DNA of 64,000 nt from NCBI GenBank assembly GCA_001028025.1, contig LDAQ01000010.1, forward strand, positions 1 through 64,000, written 5' to 3'. Position 1 is the first letter of the stretch. Each line of letters opens with the position of its first letter. Below, piece after piece: positions 8,991 to 18,086 of the stretch. The notes beneath the pieces were generated by a model. It saw nothing but the letters and a program-made list of their open reading frames with translations, did not search any database and was not told the origin of the DNA. This DNA comes from Faecalicatena fissicatena (lineage in GTDB: Bacteria > Bacillota > Clostridia > Lachnospirales > Lachnospiraceae). The translations under genes and the position numbers were made by a program.

Positions 8991-9746
8991 CTATGAATAT
9001 AGATATTTCTTCTCCAGTTTGCGCACCATATCGCTGTAAAGCTTTCGGCATTCTTCCTTTTTGTCTTCCTCAATCAGACGGACACAGGGGCTTAAGTAAT
9101 CCTGCCAGATTCCTGCATAAATACTGGCTGAATCTACCTGGCGGTTGATTCGCTTTACAATCGTCGGAGCAATATTGTAGTACTCATTCACCGTATTCAT
9201 ACCTTCTTTGGATCCAAGCAGATATTGATCCCGGTAATCCCGAAGCAAGGTCAGCTCATAACAGTCATCCGGTTTATCCAGACTTCTGCATACAGCTGTA
9301 GTAATATAACAGAGTCCCTTTTTGAAACCTCCCTGAATCTGTTCACGGGTAGAATGCCCGATCTTATTGTCCGGCAGCTTTTGATTATAGATTTCTATTA
9401 TTTTTTCCGTAAATTCTTTTGTCTTCACACTGTTGATCTCACCCAGAAGCGGGACAAAAAAAGATACCATGTTCATATTATAGTCCAGACAGGCCAGATC
9501 CCGCTTTCTCTTAGAAGGGATCGCCGCAAGCTGTCCGGCCGCATATTCCGGAATCAAAACCGCAGCCGCTTTCAGCGCCTCATCCGATTCTTCAAAAGCT
9601 TCCCTGATACGCCCTAAAAGCGCGCCGTGTCTGTTCAGTAATATGTCCATATCAGATGCATAAGTCTTCTTATGAAATTTCTTCGCATATTCGGCAGTTT
9701 CCTCGAACAAGGAAATCATCTCTGCCTTCAGATTTTCATGATCCAT
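8991..9746 (-). CDS. Conserved hypothetical protein with CYITTAVC motif
   Basis: I do not recognise a function. The 251-residue product is soluble, largely helical and charged, without signal peptide or membrane segment. Residues about 146-153 read CYITTAVC, followed by KPDDCYELTLLRDYRD. This resembles the short Cys-containing CFI/CYITTAV box seen at the C-terminal part of many uncharacterised clostridial proteins. The C-terminus ends VRKLEKKYLYS. It is 12 bases upstream of metY on the same strand, so probably cotranscribed, but a sulfur-related role is only a guess from position. Confidence 0.85.
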   Translation of the reverse strand: MDHENLKAEMISLFEETAEYAKKFHKKTYASDMDILLNRHGALLGRIREAFEESDEALKAAAVLIPEYAAGQLAAIPSKRKRDLACLDYNMNMVSFFVPLLGEINSVKTKEFTEKIIEIYNQKLPDNKIGHSTREQIQGGFKKGLCYITTAVCRSLDKPDDCYELTLLRDYRDQYLLGSKEGMNTVNEYYNIAPTIVKRINRQVDSASIYAGIWQDYLSPCVRLIEEDKKEECRKLYSDMVRKLEKKYLYS

Positions 9747-9784
9747 ATTATCTCCTCTTTATGTATTGACATATTGTTTAATTC

Positions 9785-10516
9785 TTACTCATCCCAGTTA
9801 TGATATACATCCTGTACATCATCGTCCTCATCCAGCAGATCCAGTGTCTTCTGAATATTCTTAATATCATCTTCTGAGGTCAGCTCTACATATGTCTGAG
9901 GGATCATAGTCACCTCTGCATCTGCCATGCTGATTCCCTCTTCTTCCAGCTTCAGGCGCACTGCACTGAAGTCTTCCGGTGCGGTGAGTATCTCAAAGCT
10001 GTCATCGTTCTCTGCGAAATCCTCCGCGCCGGCATCCAGAGCCAGCATCATCAGCTCATCGGCGTCCATGCTGCATTCTTCCTTATCAACCAGGATCTGC
10101 CCCTTTTCATCGAACATAAAAGAAACACAGCCGGGAGTCCCGACATTGCCGCTCCCCTTAGTGAAAGCATTTTTAACGTTGGAAGCGGTACGGTTCTTGT
10201 TGTCCGTAAGGGTCTTTACTATAATCGCCGTCCCGTTCGGTCCGTATCCTTCATATGTAATATGCTCATAATTATCGCCCGCACCCTCGCCGGCCGCCTT
10301 TTTAATATTTCGGTCGATAGTGTCGTTCGGCATATTATTGGCTTTGGCCTTGGCGATTACATCGCGCAGTCGGCTGTTGTTGTTCGGGTCCGGTCCGCCG
10401 CCTTCTTTTACTGCAACGGCAAGCTCACGTCCCAGTTTCGTGAAAACCTTGCCCTTGGCAGCATCATTTTTTTCTTTCTTATGTTTAATATTCGCAAATT
10501 TAGAATGTCCTGACAT
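9785..10516 (-). CDS. yebC: YebC/PmpR-family protein
   Basis: A 243-residue cytosolic protein starting MSGHSKFANIKHKKEKNDAA, the hallmark of the YebC family. Family members are described as transcription regulators and, more recently, as translation factors acting at proline stretches. Three-domain order is visible: basic N-terminus, a GTIPND-like block (NNMPNDTIDRNIKKAAG), and the acidic C-terminal part ending in DEDDDVQDVYHNWDE. The ATG at 10516 has GGAG about 8 bases upstream; the more distal start at 10603 is rejected because it lies in the promoter. Confidence 0.95.
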   Translation of the reverse strand: MSGHSKFANIKHKKEKNDAAKGKVFTKLGRELAVAVKEGGGPDPNNNSRLRDVIAKAKANNMPNDTIDRNIKKAAGEGAGDNYEHITYEGYGPNGTAIIVKTLTDNKNRTASNVKNAFTKGSGNVGTPGCVSFMFDEKGQILVDKEECSMDADELMMLALDAGAEDFAENDDSFEILTAPEDFSAVRLKLEEEGISMADAEVTMIPQTYVELTSEDDIKNIQKTLDLLDEDDDVQDVYHNWDE

Positions 10517-10574
10517 CTCTAATCTCCTCTTTTTTATTTTCTTTCCGTATTTTATCCGTTGAACTTGCCATACA

Positions 10575-10603
10575 ATTCTACCACTCTTTTTTGTATATTT
10601 CAA
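10575..10603 (-). promoter_or_regulatory. Promoter of yebC
   Basis: TTGAAA (10603-10598), 17-base spacer, TAGAAT (10580-10575) on the minus strand, about 60 bases before the yebC start. Confidence 0.6.
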
Positions 10604-10630
10604 TTATTTCTTCACAGATTCATCTTTGTG

Positions 10631-10978
10631 TTATGTAGGAAGTTCCAGACTGATTCGGATTGCATCGTTAACCCGCTTCATCATTCCACTGTCTACATGG
10701 CAGACAAATTCCTTCAGCCGCTGCTTGTCGATGGTCCGGATCTGCTCCAGCAGGATCACGGAATTCTTAACAATATGGTACTTTTCTGCACTGATTTCAA
10801 TATGGGTAGGAAGCTTTGCTTTATTCATCCTGGATGTAATCGCCGCACATATTACTGTGGGGCTGTGTTTGTTACCCACGTCATTCTGTATAATCAGCAC
10901 CGGGCGGATACCGCCCTGTTCCGAGCCCACAACAGGACTCAAATCTGCATAATATATGTCTCCTCGTTTAATTACCAA
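10631..10978 (-). CDS. mazF: MazF/PemK-family mRNA endoribonuclease (NdoA-like)
   Basis: A 115-residue toxin-type RNase of the EndoA/MazF family. Family blocks seen are VIKRGDIYYADLSPVVGSEQGGIRPVLIIQND (N-terminal strand and loop, given here in part as GSEQGGIRPVLIIQND), TVICAAITSR, PTHIEI, and LLEQIRTIDKQRL. It starts with TTG at 10978, with GGAG 12 bases upstream. The usual Firmicute order is alr, a small antitoxin (mazE/ndoAI), then mazF. Here only 88 bases separate alr from mazF and I find no complete antitoxin frame. It is probably cotranscribed with nnr-alr. Confidence 0.93.
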   Translation of the reverse strand: MVIKRGDIYYADLSPVVGSEQGGIRPVLIIQNDVGNKHSPTVICAAITSRMNKAKLPTHIEISAEKYHIVKNSVILLEQIRTIDKQRLKEFVCHVDSGMMKRVNDAIRISLELPT

Positions 10979-11066
10979 ATCACTTCACACTCCGATTCTA
11001 ATACTTTGATACTTGAGTATTCCCGCTTTTTTCGGATGTATGCAAGTGCACGAAAACTTTGGACAA

Positions 11067-12230
11067 TTATAAATATTCTACCTGTTTTACGATTTTTCCC
11101 TTCTGAATGTAAACCCTTGGGATTCTTTTGCCCAGGCAGCAGACGAATTCATAGTTGAAGCGTCCGCACAGACCGCTGAGTTCCTCCACCGGAATGTGCT
11201 CCTCCCCGTCAAAACCAATCAGAACGGCCTGGTCCATGAACCTCACATCCGGGATATCTGTAACATCGACCATAAACTGATCCATACAGACCCGTCCGAG
11301 AATCCTGGCGCGCCTGCCGCGGATCAGTACATCCGCCTTGTTGGAAAGCCCCCTGGAATACCCGTCGCCATAGCCTACGGGGATAGTGGCTACCTTCATT
11401 CTTTTTGGTGCCGTAAACGTGCCTCCGTAACTGATAGAAGTGCCGGCTTCTACTTCTTTCACAAAAGTAACGTGGCTGATCAGTTCCAGGGCCGGTTTCA
11501 GATCCACAGCTTTTTGAGAAACTTCATCAGACGGGTACATTCCGTATGTGGAAATCCCGGCCCGGACCAGATTGTGTTTCATGTCCGGGAAATCAATAAT
11601 CCCTGCGCTGTTGTCGCAGTGATAATATGTAATATCTGCCCCCTCCGCCTCCAGGGCATCCTTCATCCATACAAATTTTTCGTGCTGCTTATACGTATAG
11701 CGCTTATCAGTCTCATCGGCTTTGGCAAAATGAGTAAACATTCCTTCCAGTTCTATATTCGGAAGCGAGCTGATCTCCCGGATAGCCTTTACACTGTCCG
11801 TATCGGGAAGGAACCCGAGTCTTCCCATTCCAGTATCAACTTTTATGTGGATGCGGACCTTCCTGCCAAGTGCAGCTGCAGCTTTTGATATTCCTTCGGC
11901 TGTCTCTTTCATATATACAGTGGCGCGGATATCATTGAGAATCATCTCCTCATACTGCTCCGGGAAAATGCATCCGAGCACAAGAATCGGCTTTTTTATC
12001 CCTTCCTTTCGAAGAGCAGTGGCCTCTTCCAGGCTTGCTGTGGCGTAGCCCCATATATAATTATTCTCCTCAAACATCTCTGCTATGGGTACGGCGCCGT
12101 GGCCGTATCCATCCATCTTGATGACAGCAATGATCTGAGCACCCTCCCCGATTCTCTGTTTCATCTGCTCCATATTATATGCTATGGCATCCAGGTCTAC
12201 CCTGGCATATACCCTGTTAAACTGTTTCAT
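11067..12230 (-). CDS. alr: Alanine racemase
   Basis: A PLP enzyme that makes D-alanine for peptidoglycan. It has 387 residues, the usual length. K38 in IAVIKMDGYGHG is the PLP lysine; the second catalytic residue is expected in ISYGGTF. The block around K38 differs slightly from the common VKADAYGHG. VPVGYGDGYSR and GRVCMDQFMVD are further signatures. Its ATG overlaps the nnr stop (ATGA), so translation of the two genes is coupled. Confidence 0.97.
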   Translation of the reverse strand: MKQFNRVYARVDLDAIAYNMEQMKQRIGEGAQIIAVIKMDGYGHGAVPIAEMFEENNYIWGYATASLEEATALRKEGIKKPILVLGCIFPEQYEEMILNDIRATVYMKETAEGISKAAAALGRKVRIHIKVDTGMGRLGFLPDTDSVKAIREISSLPNIELEGMFTHFAKADETDKRYTYKQHEKFVWMKDALEAEGADITYYHCDNSAGIIDFPDMKHNLVRAGISTYGMYPSDEVSQKAVDLKPALELISHVTFVKEVEAGTSISYGGTFTAPKRMKVATIPVGYGDGYSRGLSNKADVLIRGRRARILGRVCMDQFMVDVTDIPDVRFMDQAVLIGFDGEEHIPVEELSGLCGRFNYEFVCCLGKRIPRVYIQKGKIVKQVEYL

Positions 12231-13732
12231 CGTTTCATACTCTCCTCTGTTCTTTTTAAACAGGCGCCGATCCCTGCTATCAAATCTTCTGCCAGTACAC
12301 TGTAGGATCCTCTGACGGATTTGGCTTCATCTCCTGCGCAGGCGTGCAGATACACACCGCAGACAGCCGCTTCATACGGATGCAGTCCCTGTGCCAGCAG
12401 CCCTGCAATCACTCCTGCCAGTACATCACCGGACCCGGCCTTTGCCATAGAGCTGTTTCCTGCTGTATTGACAAATGTCTGACGGTCCCATTTGGCCACA
12501 ATTGTGCGGGCATCCTTTAAAGCACAGACGATACCGGCCTTCACAGTAAATGCTCTTGTCATTTCAAAACGCTTTTCCTGAAGTTCCGCAACAGAACATT
12601 CCAGCAGCCCGGACATCTCTTTCATATGGGGTGTCAGGATAATGGGACGCTCCCGTTCTTCCAGCAGTTCGGGATGGCAGGCCAGTATATTCAGTCCGTC
12701 TGCATCTATCACACAGGGAGTCTTAACTTCCTTCATAACCTGTGTTGCAATACATTCCGATGTGCGGCTCTTTCCCAGCCCGCAGCCCATGCATACCACA
12801 TCGGCCCAGGCAAGGAGTTCCCCAAGGGATTCTTCTTCATATTCTGTATAGGTGCTGACAATAGCTTCCGGTAAAAGCTGCTGCAGGATCACCCTGTTAT
12901 CTTCATGTGTATAAATCTGTACAAGACCGGCACCGCAGGTATATGCCGCTTTTGCGCTGAGATATGCAGCTCCCGACATGCCCCGGCTTCCGGTAAGCAT
13001 CAGAATCTTTCCATAAGTGCCCTTATGAGAATTGGGCTTTCTGGAAGGAATCAGTTCCGGCAGATCCGATTTTTCAAATGTATAACAGACACCCGGCTCC
13101 TTTTCAAAAAGTTTCCGGCTGATTCCGATCGCCACGGGAATCGTTTTTCCTGCATACTGATGCCCAGGATGAAGGATGCATCCGAGCTTTTCGCACTCAA
13201 AAGTGACTGTCAGATCTGCGCAGAATGCCGTGCCCAGTACATTTCCAGTAGCGGAACAGATACCGGAAGGGATATCGACAGCAACCTTCTGCCCCGGCAG
13301 ATCATTCATCTTTTTAATATTTGCTGCATAAGCTCCCAATACTTCTCTATTCAGGCCTACACCAAAGACGGCATCCACTATAACAGTATATTCCTGCCTG
13401 CTGATTGTTGTTACTATAGGAACACCGCATTTTTCAGCGATTTTCATCTGCTGTCTGCAATCCGGAGTCATAGATGCTTCATTTCCAATAAAAGCAGCTT
13501 CTGCCTGACATCCCTTTTCCTTTAAAAGGCGGGCAATCGCAAAGCCATCCCCTCCATTGTTGCCGGAACCGCATACAACCAGCGTTCTCTGTGTATTGAT
13601 CTTCTCCTGTTCCATGGCAGCCACTGCCGCCAGTGCAGCACGCTCCATCAGCACCATGGAAGGAAGTCCGATTTCATCAATTGTATAGCTGTCTGCTTTC
13701 TGCATCCATTCGCCGGTAGGCAGATATCTCAT
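12227..13732 (-). CDS. nnr: Bifunctional NAD(P)H-hydrate epimerase / ADP-dependent dehydratase
   Basis: Repairs hydrated NADH and NADPH. The N-terminal half (about 1-215) is the YjeF_N epimerase (VVCGSGNNGGDGFAIARLL, VDAVFGVGL). The C-terminal half is the ribokinase-like dehydratase (GKILMLTGSRGMSGAAYLS, VIDADGLNIL, NSSMAKAGSGDVLAGVIAGL). About 501 residues from the ATG at 13732 (MRYLPTGEWMQ), chosen for AAGGAGAG seven bases upstream. A TTG or other start further 5' adds 18 residues without a better site. It leads an nnr-alr-mazF transcription unit, a common Firmicute order. Confidence 0.95.
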   Translation of the reverse strand: MRYLPTGEWMQKADSYTIDEIGLPSMVLMERAALAAVAAMEQEKINTQRTLVVCGSGNNGGDGFAIARLLKEKGCQAEAAFIGNEASMTPDCRQQMKIAEKCGVPIVTTISRQEYTVIVDAVFGVGLNREVLGAYAANIKKMNDLPGQKVAVDIPSGICSATGNVLGTAFCADLTVTFECEKLGCILHPGHQYAGKTIPVAIGISRKLFEKEPGVCYTFEKSDLPELIPSRKPNSHKGTYGKILMLTGSRGMSGAAYLSAKAAYTCGAGLVQIYTHEDNRVILQQLLPEAIVSTYTEYEEESLGELLAWADVVCMGCGLGKSRTSECIATQVMKEVKTPCVIDADGLNILACHPELLEERERPIILTPHMKEMSGLLECSVAELQEKRFEMTRAFTVKAGIVCALKDARTIVAKWDRQTFVNTAGNSSMAKAGSGDVLAGVIAGLLAQGLHPYEAAVCGVYLHACAGDEAKSVRGSYSVLAEDLIAGIGACLKRTEESMKR

Positions 13733-13767
13733 AAGATCACTCTCCTTACTTCTCTGAAAACGAAACA

Positions 13768-13802
13768 ACGTGTAAAAAAGGCACAAAGCCTTTGTTACAC
13801 GT
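13768..13802 (-). terminator. Terminator between rex and nnr
   Basis: Nested inverted repeat: ACGTGTA..TACACGT outside and AAAGGC..GCCTTTTTT inside, just past the rex stop codon. It would separate rex from the nnr-alr-mazF unit, at least in part. Confidence 0.7.
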
Positions 13803-13815
13803 CTTGTGTTGTCGG

Positions 13816-14460
13816 TTATTTCTCATGCTCCTCATTATAACGACTGATATTATATGACAGCTTCATTAAGCTGTCAGATAAATGTACGCTTTCTACAATT
13901 ACGTCATCCGGTAAGTGCAGGTCTGTATGCGCAAAATTCCATATACCCTTAATCCCGTTCTCAACAAGCATATCGGCCACTTCCACCGCTTTTGACTTTG
14001 GAATTGTAAGTGCAGCGATCTCAATATCCGTATTTTTGACAAATTGTCTCAGATCATCCATCATACGGATCGGTATTCCGCGTATTGTTACGCCTTCCAG
14101 CCTTGGGTTAACGTCAAAAATACCCTGCAGTATAAATCCGCTCTTTTCAAAAGCCGCGTAATTGGCAAGTGCCTGTCCCAGATTCCCGGCACCTATGATG
14201 ATTACGTTATGTTTTCGGTTTAATCCCAGAATCTTACCTATCTCGGTATAGAGATACTTGACATTGTATCCATAACCCTGTTGTCCGAAACCACCAAAGT
14301 TATTTAAATCCTGGCGAATCTGAGATGCCGTGACACTCATCTTCTTACTCAGGTCATTTGATGAAATACGTTCTACTCCTGCATCCAGCAGTTCTCCCAG
14401 ATATCTGTAATATCTTGGCAGCCGTCCAATTACCGCACGTGATATCTCTCTATCTTCCAC
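13816..14460 (-). CDS. rex: Redox-sensing transcriptional repressor Rex
   Basis: Rex senses the NADH/NAD+ ratio and represses fermentation genes. The 214-residue product has an N-terminal winged helix (RLPRYYRYLGELL, MSVTASQIRQDLNNFGGFGQQGYGY, given here in parts) and a Rossmann domain with the dinucleotide loop GAGNLGQALANY, followed by FDVNP. The C-terminal helix that swaps in the dimer is present. No clear Rex operator was found near its promoter. Confidence 0.97.
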   Translation of the reverse strand: MEDREISRAVIGRLPRYYRYLGELLDAGVERISSNDLSKKMSVTASQIRQDLNNFGGFGQQGYGYNVKYLYTEIGKILGLNRKHNVIIIGAGNLGQALANYAAFEKSGFILQGIFDVNPRLEGVTIRGIPIRMMDDLRQFVKNTDIEIAALTIPKSKAVEVADMLVENGIKGIWNFAHTDLHLPDDVIVESVHLSDSLMKLSYNISRYNEEHEK

Positions 14461-14492
14461 AGCTATCGCCCTCCAAACTTAATCTAGGTTAT

Positions 14493-14521
14493 ATTATATA
14501 GAATTGTACGGACAAAGTCAA
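14493..14521 (-). promoter_or_regulatory. Promoter of rex
   Basis: TTGACT (14521-14516), 17-base spacer, TATAAT (14498-14493), about 30 bases before the rex start. Confidence 0.7.
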
Positions 14522-14529
14522 ATTTTTAG

Positions 14530-14557
14530 TTGTATTTTAAACTATTTTCGTTATAAT
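14530..14557 (+). promoter_or_regulatory. Likely promoter of the ABC-F gene
   Basis: TTGTAT (14530-14535), 16-base spacer, TATAAT (14552-14557). Transcription from here would place repeat locus R2 in the 5' untranslated region of the ABC-F mRNA. Confidence 0.5.
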
Positions 14558-14598
14558 GGAATAAGTATGTAAATTTTGGACAAAGAGCAGGACTTGGC

Positions 14599-14749
14599 GG
14601 TTATTGCATATCCAGAGGGCATCCCGTAATGCATGCCCTTCGGGCGGGTCTGCAGCACAGCTGCAGCATAAGGTATACCCAGAGGGCACCCCGTAATGCA
14701 TGCCCTTCGGGCGGGTCTGCAGCACAGCTGCAGCATAAGGTATAACCGG
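14599..14749 (-). repeat. 68-bp-family repeat locus R2 (two units)
   Basis: Two head-to-tail units of about 67 bases, with GGTATA landmarks at 14672 and 14739, in minus orientation relative to the 46.0-kb array. Each contains the hairpin CTGCAGC..GCTGCAG, CCGCCCGAAGGGCATGC and GGGGTGCCC. The locus is bounded by GGTTAT and ATAACC. It fills most of the 323-base gap between rex and the ABC-F gene. Confidence 0.85.
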
Positions 14750-14783
14750 CAGGCCTGATACTGAAGAGAACAGGAGGTTTCTA

Positions 14784-16709
14784 ATGATACTGGCATGTCA
14801 TAATCTCAATAAGGCATTCGGCGGACAGCTCATCGTCAGAGATGGTTCCTTCCATATAGAAGACAGGGAAAAGGCGGCTCTGGTCGGGGTAAACGGGGCG
14901 GGAAAATCCACCATATTAAAAATGATTGTGAAGGAAGAGCCTGCTGACAGCGGTGAATTTGTACTGACAAAGGGGAAAACACTCGGATATCTTGCACAGC
15001 AGCAGAATCTCGAGGGCGGCCGTTCCATATATGAGGAAGTAAAAACAGCGAAGGCGGATATTATAGAGCTTGAAAACCAGATCCGCTCGATAGAAAAAGA
15101 ATTAAAATCACTGACCGGGGAGGCACTTCAGGGCAGACTTGACACCTATCATAGAATGATGTCAGAATTTGAGGCACAAAACGGTTATGCTTACGAGAGT
15201 GAGCTGACAGGAGTCCTGAAGGGTCTGGGCTTTCAGGAGGCGGATTTTGATAAAAAGACTGACACTCTCTCCGGCGGGCAGAAAACAAGGGTCTCTCTGG
15301 GCAAGCTGCTTCTTACAAAGCCCGATATTCTGCTTCTGGATGAGCCTACGAACCATCTGGACTTAAATTCAATCACCTGGCTGGAAACATATCTGCTCAA
15401 TTATCCTGGGGCTGTATTTATTGTATCCCACGACCGTTTTTTCTTAAACCGTGTGGTTACAAAAGTAGTGGAGATAGAAAACGGAGCTGTGAGGATGTAT
15501 TCCGGCAACTATAAGGCTTATGCGGATAAGAAGCAGCAGATCCGGGATGCCATGATGAAAGAATATCTGAATCAGCAGCGGGAAATCAAGCATCAGGAGG
15601 CCGTCATTGAGAAGCTACGCTCTTTCAACCGGGAAAAGTCCATTAAGCGGGCGGAAAGCCGCGAGAAACTGCTGGACAAAATGACGTTGGTTGATAAGCC
15701 TCAGGAGGCAGCAAAGGATATACATTTTTCCCTGGAGCCATCTTCCTTAAGCGGCAACGATGTACTTTCAGTGGAAGGCCTGTCTAAACGCTTTGACAGC
15801 CAGACCTTATTCCAGGATATCAGCTTTGACATAAGACGCGGCGAACATGTGGCGGTCATTGGAGATAACGGAACAGGTAAAACCACTCTTCTGAAAATTA
15901 TTAACCAGGTGGTTCCTCCGGATACTGGCTCTTTTACGTTGGGATCTAAGGTAAAAATCGGTTATTATGACCAGGAGCATCATGTACTGCATGATATGAA
16001 AAATATATTCGAGGAGATTTCGGATGACTATCCTTCCCTGAATAATACGCAGATCAGAAATACTCTTGCGGCTTTTCAGTTTACCGGGGATGATGTCTAT
16101 AAACGAATTGGTGATCTGAGCGGCGGCGAGAAGGGGCGCGTATCACTGGCAAAGCTGATGCTTTCCGAAGCAAATTTTCTGATATTGGATGAGCCCACCA
16201 ACCATCTCGATATCACTTCAAAAGAGATACTCGAAAAGGCACTCAATGATTATACCGGTACCGTGCTTTATGTATCACATGACCGTTACTTCATCAACCA
16301 GACAGCCACGCGCATACTGGAGCTGGTGAATCAGACTTTTGTAAACTATATTGGCAATTATGACTACTATCTGGAGAAAAAGGATGAGCTGACGGCCGTC
16401 TACGCTTCTCCGGCAGCCGGAGGCGCCGGAGGATATGGCGCTTCGGAGGAATCTGTCTCGGAGGCAAAGCTGAGCTGGCAGGAACAGAAGGAACAGCAGG
16501 CCAGGGAGCGTAAAAGACTGAATGAGCTGAAAAAGACGGAAGAACGGATCGCTGTCCTTGAAGAGAGGAATACGGAGATCGATGATCTGATGACACATGA
16601 AGAAGTGTATTCCAATTCCGTCAAATGCCAGGAACTGGCGCTGGAAAAGGCTTCTAACGAAGAAGAGCTGGAAATTCTCTACGAAAAATGGGAGGAACTG
16701 GCTGAATGA
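14784..16709 (+). CDS. ABC-F family ATPase (YdiF/Uup-like)
   Basis: A 641-residue soluble protein with two ABC domains and no membrane segment, so a ribosome-associated ABC-F factor and not a transporter. Domain 1 has Walker A GVNGAGKST, signature LSGGQKTRV and LLLDEPTNHLD. A charged interdomain linker follows (about 240-310). Domain 2 has GDNGTGKTT, LSGGEKGRV and LILDEPTNHLD. A C-terminal coiled coil rich in Lys/Glu (about 560-640) resembles YdiF/Uup. These proteins relieve stalled or idle ribosomes; some subfamilies give antibiotic protection, but nothing here specifically supports that. AGGAGG lies upstream of the start, and a strong terminator follows. Confidence 0.93.
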   Translation: MILACHNLNKAFGGQLIVRDGSFHIEDREKAALVGVNGAGKSTILKMIVKEEPADSGEFVLTKGKTLGYLAQQQNLEGGRSIYEEVKTAKADIIELENQIRSIEKELKSLTGEALQGRLDTYHRMMSEFEAQNGYAYESELTGVLKGLGFQEADFDKKTDTLSGGQKTRVSLGKLLLTKPDILLLDEPTNHLDLNSITWLETYLLNYPGAVFIVSHDRFFLNRVVTKVVEIENGAVRMYSGNYKAYADKKQQIRDAMMKEYLNQQREIKHQEAVIEKLRSFNREKSIKRAESREKLLDKMTLVDKPQEAAKDIHFSLEPSSLSGNDVLSVEGLSKRFDSQTLFQDISFDIRRGEHVAVIGDNGTGKTTLLKIINQVVPPDTGSFTLGSKVKIGYYDQEHHVLHDMKNIFEEISDDYPSLNNTQIRNTLAAFQFTGDDVYKRIGDLSGGEKGRVSLAKLMLSEANFLILDEPTNHLDITSKEILEKALNDYTGTVLYVSHDRYFINQTATRILELVNQTFVNYIGNYDYYLEKKDELTAVYASPAAGGAGGYGASEESVSEAKLSWQEQKEQQARERKRLNELKKTEERIAVLEERNTEIDDLMTHEEVYSNSVKCQELALEKASNEEELEILYEKWEELAE

Positions 16710-16763
16710 TAAAAAACAGGCCGGTATGCAGGAATAATTTTTCTGCATGCCGGCCTGTTTTTT
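16710..16763 (+). terminator. Terminator after the ABC-F gene
   Basis: AAAAAACAGGCCGG(T)ATGCAG pairs with CTGCATGCCGGCCTGTTTTTT; a 16-18 bp stem with flanking A and T runs, so likely bidirectional. Confidence 0.9.
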
Positions 16764-16809
16764 GTCATATAGGTAATCCCCTGGGGCTTGTCCACTCTTT
16801 ATATAAAAG

Positions 16810-16864
16810 AACGGCTGTATGAAAGGAAGAGACGGTGTCTCCTCTACCGTTCCACACAGCCGTA
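16810..16864 (-). terminator. Terminator after icd
   Basis: ACGGCTGT (minus strand, from 16862) pairs with ACAGCCGT (ends 16811), enclosing a second hairpin with GAGACACCGTCTC, and is followed by TCTTTTAT. Confidence 0.65.
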
Positions 16865-16888
16865 AAAGTTTGCTTACCGAAGATTGTA

Positions 16889-18085
16889 TTACAATCTTGC
16901 CGCAATCGCCTTGATAAAGTCCTCGCTGTTAAGTACGGTTGGATTCTCAATTGATGTAATCAAAGCCAGATCCTTTGTCATGCTTCCGGATTCTATCGTA
17001 TCAATGGTCGCTTTTTCGAGTTTGTCAGCAAATTCCATCAGTTCGTTATTCCCGTCCAGTTCTCCGCGTTTTCTCAGTGCGCCTGTCCATGCAAAGATCG
17101 TTGCCACAGAGTTGGTAGATGTCTCCTCCCCCTTGAGATGCTTGTAATAATGGCGCTGTACGGTTCCGTGTGCTGCTTCATACTCATAATATCCGTCCGG
17201 AGATACCAGTACGGATGTCATCATGGCAAGCGAACCAAATGCTGAGGATACCATGTCACTCATTACATCGCCGTCATAGTTCTTGCATGCCCAGATATAT
17301 CCGCCTTCCGACTTCATAACACGGGCTACCGCGTCATCGATCAGAGTATAGAAATATTCAATTCCGGCTGCTTTGAACTTATCATCATATTCTGCATCAT
17401 AGATTTCCTGAAAGATGTCTTTGAATGTGTGGTCATATTTTTTGGAGATGGTATCTTTTGTTGCAAACCAGAGATCCTGTTTTGTGTCCAGTGCATAGTT
17501 AAAGCAGCTTCTTGCAAAACTCTCAATGGACTGATTGATATTGTGCATTCCCTGCACGATTCCAGGACCTGCAAAATTATGTACAAGTTCTTTCATCTCG
17601 GTTCCATCTTCCGCTGTGTAGACAAGCTCCACCTTGCCGGCGCCCGGAATCTTCATCTCAGAACCCTTGTACACATCACCGTATGCATGTCTCGCAATGG
17701 TAATGGGCTTCTTCCAGTTCTTTACGCACGGCTCAATTCCTTTTACGACAATCGGAGCACGGAATACTGTTCCGTCCAGAATGGCACGGATGGTTCCGTT
17801 CGGGCTCTTCCACATTTCCTTCAGGTCATATTCGTCCATACGGGCAGCATTCGGTGTGATTGTCGCGCACTTTACGGCTACCTTATACTTCTTTGTGGCA
17901 TTGGCGGAATCAACGGTAACCTGGTCATCTGTTTCATTTCTGTATTCCAGGCCCAAATCATAGTATTCCGTATTCAATTCAATGAAAGGCTCCAGAAGAT
18001 TATCTTTGATCATCTTCCAGAGGATCCTTGTCATCTCGTCCCCATCCATCTCAACAATCGGTGTACTCATCTTAATCTTTTCCAT
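16889..18085 (-). CDS. icd: NADP-dependent isocitrate dehydrogenase
   Basis: Oxidises isocitrate to 2-oxoglutarate, feeding glutamate synthesis. It has 398 residues and belongs to the dimeric, eukaryote-like class: TPIVEMDGDEMTRILW at the N-terminus, TITPNAARMDE, SPNGTIRAILDGTVFRAPIV (20 residues), YDGDVMSDMVSSAFGSLAMM and EAAHGTVQRHYYKHLKGE are its blocks. It is the last gene of a unit with Re-citrate synthase and a GntR regulator, one base after the regulator gene. Aconitase is not in the window. Confidence 0.96.
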   Translation of the reverse strand: MEKIKMSTPIVEMDGDEMTRILWKMIKDNLLEPFIELNTEYYDLGLEYRNETDDQVTVDSANATKKYKVAVKCATITPNAARMDEYDLKEMWKSPNGTIRAILDGTVFRAPIVVKGIEPCVKNWKKPITIARHAYGDVYKGSEMKIPGAGKVELVYTAEDGTEMKELVHNFAGPGIVQGMHNINQSIESFARSCFNYALDTKQDLWFATKDTISKKYDHTFKDIFQEIYDAEYDDKFKAAGIEYFYTLIDDAVARVMKSEGGYIWACKNYDGDVMSDMVSSAFGSLAMMTSVLVSPDGYYEYEAAHGTVQRHYYKHLKGEETSTNSVATIFAWTGALRKRGELDGNNELMEFADKLEKATIDTIESGSMTKDLALITSIENPTVLNSEDFIKAIAARL

Positions 18086-18086
18086 C

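Noticed and set aside
14784..16709. Antibiotic-resistance ABC-F gene
   Set aside because: The domain layout and C-terminal coiled coil fit housekeeping YdiF/Uup-like factors; no resistance-subfamily feature or mobile context is seen.
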